Assembly: GCF_900100085.1 (NCBI RefSeq)
Contig: NZ_FNEJ01000005.1
Location: 1 to 64,000, forward strand
Origin: Salipiger marinus
Lineage (GTDB): Bacteria; Pseudomonadota; Alphaproteobacteria; Rhodobacterales; Rhodobacteraceae
Length of the DNA: 64,000 nt
Direction of reading: 5' to 3'
Of this stretch, positions 24,774-32,995 are shown piece by piece. The number at the start of each line of letters is the position of its first letter. The stretch's first letter is position 1. The notes under the pieces were generated by a model. It was not told where the DNA came from, ran no database searches, and saw nothing but the letters and a program-made list of their open reading frames with translations. A program made the position numbers and the translations under genes.

Positions 24774-25831
24774 GTCACGCATCCCCGTGCATCGACGCGC
24801 AGCGGCGTGGCGCCGCCCTCTGGATCCAGCAGCCAGACCGTGTCGAAGAGGTTGGAGACCGGGCAGGCATGGTTCGGGATGATCCGCACGCGCGCGCCCA
24901 GTTCCGGCGGCACCGCACAGCGCGACACATCCATGACGCCATGCTCCTCGCTCAGCGTCACGATCCGTGCCTCGGGGTGGTCCGGCAGAAACCCGAACCC
25001 TTCGAGGCCCATCGCGTCGGAGGTCAGCGTTTTTGACCCCGCATCGATCACCGCGCGACCCGGCGCCGGAGTCGAGACCACCGTCGCCAGCACCTGCAGC
25101 GCGCACTCCTCGCTGGTGCAGGCCCCTGCCGCGATCTGGCTGCGGTCCATGTAGATATAGGTGCCGGGGCGATACTCCGTGACGATGCCCGGCTGCATCG
25201 CGTCCCAGATATCCGGGGTGCCGCCCGTGGTGACGATCCGTGGCGGCAGGCCGTGGTCCGACAGCAGCGCCACCGCCCGCGCCAGCCAGTCGCGCGAGGC
25301 CTGAACGCCCCCGGCGGCGGGATAGGTCATCAGCCCGCCAAACCGCAGCCCGGGCGCCGCCTCAAGAACGCGCGCCAGATCCAGCGCGGCCTCGGGGGTC
25401 TGAACGCCGCAGCGCCCCATGCCTGTATCGCATTCCACCAGAACGCTCAGCGGCCTGTCCGCACCCGCCATCACCTGCCGGTAACCTTCGGCGACGGCGG
25501 CGCTGTCGCAGGTCACGGCAAGGCGGCACCGGTCGGCGAGCGCCCGCAGCCGGGCCAGCTTTGCCGCGCCAAGGATGTTGTAGGTCAGCAGGATGTCGTC
25601 GATGCCGCCATCGGCCATCACCTCGGCCTCGGCCAGCTTCTGGCAGGTGACGCCCACGGCCCCCCGCGCGATCTGCTCTTGGGCAAGGCGAAGCGACTTG
25701 TGGGTCTTGATATGCGGGCGCAGGGCCAGCCCTGCGGCATCGGCGGCGGACTGCGCCCGCGCCAGATTGCGGCGGAGCTTGTCAAGATCGATCACCACCG
25801 CGGGTGTCTCTAGGCTGTGGAGGGTGTCCAT
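24770..25831 (-). CDS. D-threonine aldolase / D-serine dehydratase family PLP enzyme (DSD1-like)
   Basis: A 353-residue fold-type III PLP enzyme. The alanine-racemase-like barrel has the cofactor lysine in RPHIKTHKS (about Lys42), then VECDTGMGRCGVQTP and GGTPDIWDAM. The C-terminal metal site is IIPNHACPVSNLFDTVWL (His and Cys ligands), as in D-threonine aldolases and eukaryote-type D-serine dehydratases. It would cleave or dehydrate a D-beta-hydroxy amino acid. Metal ligands and active-site Lys are all present. It lies one base behind rpiR and is coupled to dctQ. Confidence 0.85.
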   Translation of the reverse strand: MDTLHSLETPAVVIDLDKLRRNLARAQSAADAAGLALRPHIKTHKSLRLAQEQIARGAVGVTCQKLAEAEVMADGGIDDILLTYNILGAAKLARLRALADRCRLAVTCDSAAVAEGYRQVMAGADRPLSVLVECDTGMGRCGVQTPEAALDLARVLEAAPGLRFGGLMTYPAAGGVQASRDWLARAVALLSDHGLPPRIVTTGGTPDIWDAMQPGIVTEYRPGTYIYMDRSQIAAGACTSEECALQVLATVVSTPAPGRAVIDAGSKTLTSDAMGLEGFGFLPDHPEARIVTLSEEHGVMDVSRCAVPPELGARVRIIPNHACPVSNLFDTVWLLDPEGGATPLRVDARGCVT

Positions 25832-25832
25832 G

Positions 25833-26711
25833 TCAGTCTCCGATGGGCCAGATTGGATCGTCGGAATTGATGCCGGACAGGGCGACGCGGACGCGGCGCA
25901 GCTTTTCCAGCACGTCGGGGCCGATATGTTCGGCGACCGCTGTCGCGATCAGGTCGATGATGAACAGCAGCGCGTAGCGCGCGGGCGTCGGCTTGTAGAG
26001 GTAATCGTCCGGCGGCACGAGGAAGGGCAGGACGATCTGCGCGCTGGCCGCCAGACGCGACCCCGGCTTGGTGATCGCGATGGTCGTCACGCCATATTGC
26101 CGGGCCAGTTCGATGGATTCCACGATCGACTGCACCTGACCGGAGACGGAAATCGCCACGATGACATGTTCGGGTCCGCTGATGGCCGCGATCATGCGCT
26201 GAAGCTGCCCGTCGGTCTGGGCGACGATGGGAATGCCCAGCCGGAACAGCCGGGTCTGCATCTCGATCGCGCCCAGAGAGGACACGCCGCCCGAGCCGAA
26301 CACCGTGACCTGCTTTGCCGCCACAAGCGCGGGCAGGATGCGGGTGATGTCGTCGCGCGTCAGATGGCTGCGCACCAGCGCGATGGCGCGCTCGATCCCG
26401 GCGGTGATCGCCTCCGCCACGCGGTCGCTGCTGTCATCCGTCTCGACCGGGCGGGGGTAAAGATAGGGCCCGCCCAGAACCATGATCTGCGCCAGCTTGT
26501 GCTTGAAATCGCGCATGCCGTCGAACCCGAGCGACCGGCAGAACCGGGTCACGGTGGGCTCGCTCACCTCGGCGCGCGCGGCAAGATCGGCGATCGCGGC
26601 GCGGGACGCAAAATCGACGTCTTCCAGAATGATCCGCGCCAGTCGGCTGTTCGCCCCTGTGTCGCTGCCGCTGATCTCCCGCAGCATGTTGACGATGTCG
26701 ATATTGGTCAT
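25833..26711 (-). CDS. MurR/RpiR-family transcriptional regulator
   Basis: A 292-residue regulator with an N-terminal RpiR HTH (SRAAIADLAARAEVSEPTVT, then FCRSLGFDGMRDFKHKLAQ) and a C-terminal SIS domain (VTVFGSGGVSSLGAIEMQ, HVIVAISVSGQVQSIVE). SIS domains bind phosphosugars or related small acids. It is the first gene of the leftward operon and divergent from the ridA operon, so it probably controls both halves through the palindrome at 26843. Confidence 0.88.
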   Translation of the reverse strand: MTNIDIVNMLREISGSDTGANSRLARIILEDVDFASRAAIADLAARAEVSEPTVTRFCRSLGFDGMRDFKHKLAQIMVLGGPYLYPRPVETDDSSDRVAEAITAGIERAIALVRSHLTRDDITRILPALVAAKQVTVFGSGGVSSLGAIEMQTRLFRLGIPIVAQTDGQLQRMIAAISGPEHVIVAISVSGQVQSIVESIELARQYGVTTIAITKPGSRLAASAQIVLPFLVPPDDYLYKPTPARYALLFIIDLIATAVAEHIGPDVLEKLRRVRVALSGINSDDPIWPIGD

Positions 26712-26842
26712 GTCCCGCCCTGATCCCGGAGGATTCGATGCCTCATCCGGAGATCATGCTGCGCAGTCTCATGTAATAAAGCAACATATCATTTTCGTAA
26801 CTTCGCCGATAAAACTGTTGATTTATGAACATGCCTAAAAGA

Positions 26843-26859
26843 ATGTAAGAAAGTTACAT
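26843..26859. promoter_or_regulatory. Palindrome in the rpiR-ridA divergent region
   Basis: ATGTAA-GAAAG-TTACAT, 6-bp arms with a 5-bp spacer, 24 bp before the ridA start. Another ATGTAA half-site occurs at about 26771 on the rpiR side. The 172-bp region is AT-rich compared with its surroundings. It is the best candidate for the RpiR operator. Confidence 0.55.
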
Positions 26860-26883
26860 GATTCAGCGAATAAGGGACAGCTC

Positions 26884-27255
26884 ATGGCAAAGCAGACTTT
26901 CGGCACCTCGCACGTGCCGCTTTCTCCGGCGGTGCGCGCGGGCGATTTCGTTTTCATTTCCGGGCAGGTGCCGGTCGGGCCGGACGGCGCGCTTGTCGGC
27001 GGCGGCGTCGCCGCCGAGGCAGAGCAGGTGCTTGCCAATGTGAAGACGGCGCTGGAACTGGCGGGCGCGGGCATGGACGATGTCGTCAAGACCACCGTCT
27101 GGCTGCGCGATGCTGCGGATTTTGCCGAAATGAACGCGGTCTATGCCCGTCACTTCGCCACGAACCCGCCTGCCCGCACGACCGTGGAATCCCGCCTGAT
27201 GGTCGACATCGCGCTGGAAATCGAGGCAATCGCCTATTGCCCGCAGCAAGACTGA
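26884..27255 (+). CDS. RidA family enamine/imine deaminase
   Basis: A 123-residue protein of the RidA/YjgF family. It has VRAGDFVFISGQVPVGPDG, VKTALELAGAGMDDVVKTTV and the ligand arginine in PPARTTVESR. RidA proteins hydrolyse the reactive enamine or imine released when PLP dehydratases act on Ser or Thr-like substrates. With two PLP enzymes in this locus that role fits well. First gene of the rightward operon, 9 bp before the amidohydrolase. Confidence 0.9.
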   Translation: MAKQTFGTSHVPLSPAVRAGDFVFISGQVPVGPDGALVGGGVAAEAEQVLANVKTALELAGAGMDDVVKTTVWLRDAADFAEMNAVYARHFATNPPARTTVESRLMVDIALEIEAIAYCPQQD

Positions 27256-27264
27256 GGATCCAAG

Positions 27265-28401
27265 ATGGCATTTGACCTTGTCCTGACCGGCGGTCGCGTG
27301 GTCGACCCGTCCCAGAACCTTGATCAGGTCTGCGACGTGGCCTTTGCCGGCGGCAAGGTGGCGCAGATCGGACAGGATCTGGCCACCGGCGCCACACAGA
27401 GCCGCGACGTTTCGGGAAAGGTGGTGACGCCCGGGCTGATCGACCTGCACACCCATGTCTACTGGGGCGGCACCTCTCTGGGCATCGACGCCGAGGCCTT
27501 TGCCCGCAGCAGCGCGGTCACCACCGCCGTGGACACGGGCAGCGCGGGGCCGGGGAATTTTGCGGGCTTCCGCAAACATGTCATCGACCCCTGCCGCTCG
27601 CGCATCCTTGCCTATCTGCATGTCTCTTTTGCGGGGATTTACGGCTTTTCGCCGCGCATCATGATGGGGGAAAGCCATGATTTCCGGCTGATGGCCCCGC
27701 AGGAAGCGATCCCGGTCATCGAGGCCAACCGGGATGTCATCGTGGGCATCAAGGTCAGAATCGGACGCCATGCCAGCGGCCCGCAGGGGATCGCCCCGCT
27801 GGATGTGGCGCTGGATCTGGCCGAAGAGACCGGCCTGCATGTGATGTGCCATATCGACGAGCCGCCCCCCAGCTACGAGGCGGTGGTGGCGCGGCTGCGC
27901 CGGGGCGACGTGCTGACCCATTGCTACCGGCCCTTCCCCAATGCGCCGGTGCGCGGCGACGGCACGGTCAAGGACCAGGTTCTGGCCGCCCGCGACCGCG
28001 GCGTGATCTTCGATGTCGGCCATGGCATGGGATCGTTTTCGTGGAAGACGGCGCGGGCCATGCTGGCCGCAGGGTTTCCGCCCGATGTCATCTCTTCGGA
28101 TGTGCACGCCTTCTGCATCGACGGGCCCGCCTATGATCAGGTCACGACCCTGTCGAAGTTTCTGGCGCTCGGGATGCCGCTTGACGAGGTCATCGCCGCC
28201 TCGACCAGCCGTCCGGCGGCGGTGCTGTCGCGCCCCGATCTTGGCACGCTGCAGCCGGGGGCTGCGGGTGACGCCTCTGTCCTGACGCTGGCCGAGGGCA
28301 GCTTTGCCTTCGCGGATGTGAAGGGCGAGACCGTCACCGGATCGCAGCGGCTGACCAGTGGCGGCGTCGTCATCGGCGGCGCGTGGTGGGATCCGGCATG
28401 A
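27265..28401 (+). CDS. Amidohydrolase/deacetylase family metallohydrolase
   Basis: A 378-residue amidohydrolase-superfamily enzyme, of the group that includes EF_0837-like deacetylases and dihydroorotase relatives. Metal site motifs in order: TPGLIDLHTHVYWGG (HxH), VGIKVRIGRH (Lys), MCHIDEPP (His), LTHCYRPF (His) and ISSDVHAFC (Asp). Likely reactions are removal of an acyl group from an amino acid or opening of a cyclic amide. Its stop overlaps the creatininase start (ATGA). Confidence 0.82.
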   Translation: MAFDLVLTGGRVVDPSQNLDQVCDVAFAGGKVAQIGQDLATGATQSRDVSGKVVTPGLIDLHTHVYWGGTSLGIDAEAFARSSAVTTAVDTGSAGPGNFAGFRKHVIDPCRSRILAYLHVSFAGIYGFSPRIMMGESHDFRLMAPQEAIPVIEANRDVIVGIKVRIGRHASGPQGIAPLDVALDLAEETGLHVMCHIDEPPPSYEAVVARLRRGDVLTHCYRPFPNAPVRGDGTVKDQVLAARDRGVIFDVGHGMGSFSWKTARAMLAAGFPPDVISSDVHAFCIDGPAYDQVTTLSKFLALGMPLDEVIAASTSRPAAVLSRPDLGTLQPGAAGDASVLTLAEGSFAFADVKGETVTGSQRLTSGGVVIGGAWWDPA

Positions 28402-29156
28402 TCTGGGCCGACCTGACCTCGGCAGAGCTGGAGACCATGGACCGGTCCGTGCCGGTCCTGCTGTCGGTCGCCGCCATCGAACAGCACGGGCCGCACCTGC
28501 CGCTGTCCACCGATGCGGTGATCGGCCAGCGCTTTCTGTCCCTGATCGAGGCGCAGATGCCGGACGAGGTGCTGATCCTGCCGCAGGTCGCTGTCGGCTG
28601 TTCCGAGCATCACATGGATTTTGCCGGCAGCCTGTCGGTCAGCCATCGCAGCTTTGCGCTTTATGTCGGCGACATCCTGCGGTCCGTGCTGCGTCACGGG
28701 TTCCGGTCGGTCATCGTGCTCAATTCCCATGGCGGCAATCAGGCCATCGGGCAGGTTATGCTGGAGGATCTGGGCGCCGCCCATCCCGGCCGCAGCCTTG
28801 CCTTTCTGACATGGTGGCGGCTGGCGGCCCCCGAACTTGCCGGGATCCGCAGCAGCGCGCGCGGCGGTCTTGGCCATGCCTGCGAATTCGAAACCTCGCT
28901 GATGATGTCGGCAGCCCCCGGAACCCTGCGCGCGGATCTGATCCCGCATCACGACGACGGGCGCGATCCTGCGCCGCACTGGGCACAGGAAGACATGCTG
29001 GAGGCCGGGCGCGGCGTGCTGCACCGCACGATGCGGGTAAAATCCGGCGGCGACGGGGTGGTGGGCGCCCCGCATCTGGCCACGGCGGCCAAGGGCGGCG
29101 CCATCGAATCCGCCGTCGTGGCACAGCTGGCCCACGTCATCCGCAGCCTGTCGTAA
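28398..29156 (+). CDS. Creatininase-family amidohydrolase
   Basis: A 252-residue enzyme with the creatininase metal site: VAAIEQHGPHLPLSTDAVIG (Glu, His and Asp ligands), VLNSHGGNQ (His) and GHACEFETSLM (Glu). The family opens or cleaves amide bonds of small cyclic compounds; real creatininase is only one member. An upstream ATG at 28383 is open, but the ATG at 28398 overlaps the preceding stop and gives the usual family start (MIWADLTSAELE). The product acts beside the amidohydrolase in one operon. Confidence 0.85.
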   Translation: MIWADLTSAELETMDRSVPVLLSVAAIEQHGPHLPLSTDAVIGQRFLSLIEAQMPDEVLILPQVAVGCSEHHMDFAGSLSVSHRSFALYVGDILRSVLRHGFRSVIVLNSHGGNQAIGQVMLEDLGAAHPGRSLAFLTWWRLAAPELAGIRSSARGGLGHACEFETSLMMSAAPGTLRADLIPHHDDGRDPAPHWAQEDMLEAGRGVLHRTMRVKSGGDGVVGAPHLATAAKGGAIESAVVAQLAHVIRSLS

Positions 29157-29168
29157 AGGAGACCCGCC

Positions 29169-30353
29169 ATGACCGAGGACCATCTGATCTGCATCAGCTG
29201 CGGGAGCAGCGAGGATATTGCCAAGGTGCCCTCCACCTGCCCGGCCTGCGGCGGCATCCTTGATCTGGTGCTGGGATCCGATGCGCCTTCGCGCGTGGCG
29301 GGACCGGGGGTCTGGGCCTGGGCGAGCCGTCTGCCCGCCGTGCGCCCGCAGAACCGCATCACCTTGGGCGAGGGCGCGACCCCGGTGCTGCAGGCCAGCA
29401 GGCTGGCCCGGCAGAAGGGCCTGTCGGATCTGTGGATCAAGACGGATTCCCTGATGCCCACCGGGTCGTTCAAGGACCGGGCCATCGCGGTTGCGACAGC
29501 ACTTGCCTGCGAATACGACCGCCCCGGCATGGTGCTGTCCTCCAGCGGCAATGCCGGGGCCTCGGGGGCGGCCTATGCCGCGCGGGCAGGCCGACCCATC
29601 GTCATTCTTGTGCCGCGCACGGCGCCCCCGGCAAAGCTGCGCCAGATCGCCATCACTGGCGCAAGGCTGGTCACCGTCGATGGCCCGACCAGCGAATGCT
29701 GCAGGCTCGCCGAAGAGCTGTCACGCGAACGGGGCTGGGTGAACCTGACGACGACGTTTCACAATCCCTTCGGTGTCGACGGCTACGCGACCATCGCCTA
29801 TGAACTGGCGCCGCTGAAGCCGGATGTGCTGCTTCTGCCGATTTCCAGCGGACCGCTGCTGGTGGGGCTGATGAAGGGGTTCGAACATCTGCACGCCATC
29901 GGTGCCATCGACCGCGTGCCGCGCCCGGTTGCGGTGCAGCCGACCGCCTGCGCCCCGATCGCCCGCGCCTTTGACGCAGGCGGCGATGTGGGGCCATGGG
30001 CGCATCAGCCCACCATCGCCTCGGCCCTGAACGACACGCTGGAAGGCTATGAGAACAACGGCGATTACACGCTTGCCAAGATCCGGCGCCATGGCGGGGC
30101 CGCCATTGCCATCGCCGAGGCGCAGATTCTGCACAGCCAGCGCGAGCTTGCCTCGGCCGAGGGCATCCTGCTGGAACCAAGCGCCGCCATCACCATCGGC
30201 GCCATTGCGCCGCTGCTGGCCGCCGGGCTGATCACGCCCGATGAGCGCGTCGTGGCGGTAGGCACCGGCCATGGGCTGAAGGATCTGTCGGCGGTCAGCC
30301 TCGACACCGCCTCGGGCGCCACCTCCCCGCAGGATCTGCTGCGCGAGATCTGA
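29169..30353 (+). CDS. Threonine-synthase-like PLP enzyme
   Basis: A 394-residue fold-type II PLP enzyme. An N-terminal zinc-ribbon-like segment (LICISCGSS, STCPACGG) precedes the core with LGEGATPVLQ, the Schiff-base lysine in PTGSFKDRAIA (about Lys102) and the phosphate-binding SSSGNAGASGAAYAA. It resembles archaeal-type threonine synthase, but in a catabolic operon it more likely does beta-elimination on a 3-hydroxy amino acid. RidA upstream would then clear the enamine. Last gene of the operon. Confidence 0.85.
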   Translation: MTEDHLICISCGSSEDIAKVPSTCPACGGILDLVLGSDAPSRVAGPGVWAWASRLPAVRPQNRITLGEGATPVLQASRLARQKGLSDLWIKTDSLMPTGSFKDRAIAVATALACEYDRPGMVLSSSGNAGASGAAYAARAGRPIVILVPRTAPPAKLRQIAITGARLVTVDGPTSECCRLAEELSRERGWVNLTTTFHNPFGVDGYATIAYELAPLKPDVLLLPISSGPLLVGLMKGFEHLHAIGAIDRVPRPVAVQPTACAPIARAFDAGGDVGPWAHQPTIASALNDTLEGYENNGDYTLAKIRRHGGAAIAIAEAQILHSQRELASAEGILLEPSAAITIGAIAPLLAAGLITPDERVVAVGTGHGLKDLSAVSLDTASGATSPQDLLREI

Positions 30354-30361
30354 GCCCGTCC

Positions 30362-30392
30362 GCGCCGCCTGCCCCGCAGGGCAAGGCGGCGC
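30362..30392. terminator. Hairpin between convergent operon end and dctM remnant
   Basis: Stem GCGCCGCC/GGCGGCGC extended by TGCCC/GGGCA with one bulged A and a CCGC loop, 9 bp behind the threonine-synthase-like gene. There is no U-tract. It probably serves both strands. Confidence 0.55.
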
Positions 30393-30412
30393 GCCGGGTC
30401 AGGTCGGCAGGA

Positions 30413-31098
30413 TCAGTTCGACAGGGCCCAGCTGGTGAAGCCGGGGACATAGGTCACCAGCATCAGCACCGCCAGCATGATCCCCCAGAACGGCAGCATG
30501 GCGCGCGACAGCCGCAGGATGGACACGCCCGAGATGCTGCTGGCAAGATACATCGCCGTGCCCACCGGCGGCGTCAGCAGCCCGATGGTCAGGTTGATGA
30601 CCATGATCAGCCCGAACTGCACCGGATCGACTCCCAGATGCCCCGCCACCGGCGCAAGGATCGGCGTCAGCAGCAGGATGGCAGGACCGCTGTCAAGGAA
30701 CATGCCCACCACCAGCAGCATCAGGTTGATGAGCAGCAGCAGCAGGATACGGTTTTCGGTCAGCCCTAGGATGACCCCGGCGATGGTCTGCGGCAGCTGC
30801 GCATTGGTCAGCAGCCAGCCGAACAGCGAGGTGGCAGCAATGATCGCCGCGATGACTGCGGTGCCGATGGCGGCCTCCATGCAGATCGCGGGGATCTTCT
30901 GCAGCGTGATTTCCTTGTAGACAAAGATGCCCACCAGAAAGGCATAGACGGCCACCACCGCCCCGCCCTCGGTCGGGGTGAAGACACCCATGCGGATCCC
31001 GCCGATGATGATGACCGGCATCATCAGCGCCCAGCTTGCCTCCTTCAGCCGCCGCCATTTTTCGGCGCCGCTGACCCTGCCTTCGGTGGGTCTTGGCC
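30413..31098 (-). pseudogene. TRAP DctM permease, C-terminal half only
   Basis: Readable DctM text starts abruptly at EGRVSGAEKWRRLKEASWAL and continues through MPVIIIGGIRMGVFTPTEGG, LLINLMLLVVGMFLD and LLTPPVGTAMYLASS to the normal C-terminus. About 200 N-terminal residues, with several helices, are missing. It is joined out of frame to an OtnK fragment near 31098. It is not part of the intact TRAP set at 21869-24773, from which it differs clearly in sequence. Confidence 0.8.
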
Positions 31099-31382
31099 AA
31101 GGCCAAAACCATGGCGACGGGGCCGATACTGCCCTGCGGGGTGCTGTCGAAGGTCGGGCAGTATTTGAACAGGATCTGCTGGTAGCCCTGCGCCCGCAGC
31201 CAGTCCAGTGCCGCCAGCGACTGCGCAACCGCCTGTTCCGCCAGACCGCTGCGCGATTTCAGCGCAACGACCCCGGCCTCGATCACCGGATCAGGCGGCT
31301 GATCCGGAACGCCGGAATACTGGGTGACCTGCATGGATTGCTTGGAGCCGGTGAAATCATAACCAATACAGCCAGGAAGCAT
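31098..31382 (-). pseudogene. Four-carbon acid sugar kinase (OtnK-like), N-terminal fragment
   Basis: MLPGCIGYDFTG is the OtnK N-terminus (family form MLLGCIADDFTG), followed by VVALKSRSGLAEQAVAQSL, ALDWLRAQGYQQILFKYCP and TFDSTPQGSIGPV. About ten residues are lost after DFTG and the remaining three quarters of the kinase are gone, replaced by the dctM fragment. The kinase family phosphorylates D-threonate, D-erythronate or L-threonate, so a sugar-acid pathway once lay here next to its TRAP transporter. Confidence 0.75.
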
Positions 31383-31501
31383 CGTGGAGCCGTTGCAGAA
31401 AGTTCGGTCGCCACCGGCGCGCTAGTCGCTGCCGCAGCCCGGGCGGGCAAACGCCCCTGCCCCGTCCGCGCGCATCGCAGCACCGCCCTGTGCCGTCTGT
31501 G

Positions 31502-31945
31502 TCAGTCCGCCGGATCGGCGGCCTCTTCGCGGATGTCCGAGTAGGTCTGGACCACCACCGTCAGGTGGGCGCGCATCGCAGCCTCGGCGCGGTCCGCGTC
31601 GCGGTCCCGGATCGACTCGACCATCTGCCGGTGCGCGGCCATGGCCCTGGACAGGGCCTCGGGAGGGCTCCGCGACATGCGCCGCTGGTCCTCCGGCAGT
31701 TCCGGCACGACATGAGTGAGCGGATCCTGCGCGATGCTGGCAATCCGGTGGTGAAGGGTGTCATCGGTCCGGGGAAAAAGCGCGATGTCCCCGTTCTGGG
31801 CCAGAGGCTCCGCCAGATCGCGCTCTGACGGCAGGCGGTCGCGGTTCGCAAATACGCCCGACCGCCCCCGCGCCTCGATGTCCTTGGTGATCTGGCCCGG
31901 CAGCCGTTCGCGACGCAGGCGGAGAATGGGGCTGATGGCTGCGGC
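31502..31945 (-). pseudogene. FadR/GntR-family regulator with internal deletion
   Basis: A partial GntR wing, ITKDIEARGRSGVFANRDRL and PSERDLAE, runs directly into the end of an FCD ligand domain (LHHRIASIAQDPLTHVVPEL, EALSRAMAAHRQMVESIRD, AEAAMRAHLTVVVQ). The recognition helix and most of the FCD bundle are missing although the frame stays open. The upstream part of the frame (to 32038) looks unrelated. It probably regulated the lost otnK-TRAP operon next to it. Confidence 0.65.
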
Positions 31946-32050
31946 CCCGACGGTGAGGACGGCCTCGGCCGCCCCGGCTTCGGGGTCGCGAAGCCCTGCT
32001 CGACAGGGGATGGCCGAAGGACTGAACACCGGCGGCATTCACGATGGCTC

Positions 32051-32995
32051 ATGCTCTGTCACGCCGTGGATCCGCTGTCTCATCTGCTGGCGCTGCTCAA
32101 GCCGCGCAGCTGCATCACCGCCGGGGGCGACCGGGGGCTGGGCCTTGATGATCTGGCCGGTCGCATCAAATGCGACGCGGCGATCAGGGGCGACTGCTGG
32201 CTGGCCATGGCGGATGCGGCACCGGTCCATCTGCGCACCGGCGACTGCCTCGTCCGGCCCAGTGGCCGGTTCGCGACCAAGTCCAGCAGCCCCGGACATC
32301 CCGACCGCAGCGGTCAGGTGGTGACCTAAACTGGCGGCGGCGACGTGGTTCTGGTCGGCAACCGGTTCGAGATCACCGCAGGGCAGGCGGCGATGATGCA
32401 GCAGACCCTCCGCATCAAAAACGCGGCAGAGCAGGCGCGGCTCCGGCTTTATCTGGTTCTGATGACGGCGGAGATGCGGGAGGGTGCCCCCGGATCCGCG
32501 CTTGTGGCGCAGAACCTGTCCCAGATGATCCTCGCAGAGGCGCTGCGGCCTTCCCTTGCCGATGTGACGAAGGAGGATGTCGGCTGGGTCTCGGCGCTGG
32601 CCGATCCGAACCCCGGCACCGTCCAGCGCGTCATGCAGGACGATCCGGGCCGAGCATGGACGCCGGAGGCGCTGGGGCGCATCGCCGGGATGTCCCGCAC
32701 CTGCATCGCACAGCAGTTCCGCAGCCGGGTCGGCGAGACGCCGATGGGGTTTCTGGCCCGCTGGCGGAGGATGTCCGCCGCCGCCCTGCTGGCGGAAGGG
32801 CAGCATGCGGTCCTCGCTGGGTTCAACCGCGTCACCGGATCGCCGCCGGGACAGGTCGCCCGCACCCACTGGCACGGATCAGCCCGCCGCGTGTCCGAGC
32901 CCATGCAGGGGCGCGGCAGCGCTCAGCGCGCTGAGCGGCGCACGAAGTCCAGAAAGGCGCGCATGGCGGCGCTGCTGTGGCGCCTGTTGGGGTAA
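32051..32995 (+). pseudogene. AraC-family regulator (cupin type) with in-frame stop and HTH deletion
   Basis: An N-terminal cupin_6-like domain (DPLSHLLALLKPRSCITAGG) is followed by TAA at codon 93, exactly where relatives have Tyr in a T-Y-x-GGGD stretch. The same frame continues GGGDVVLVGNRFEI, SLVAQNLSQMILAEALR, WTPEALGRIAGMSRTCIAQQ and ETPMGFLARWRRM. The second HTH is then truncated: EGQHAV jumps to FNRVTGSPPGQVAR, losing about 16 residues. Two independent lesions indicate real decay. The 3' end overlaps the convergent LysR gene. Confidence 0.7.
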
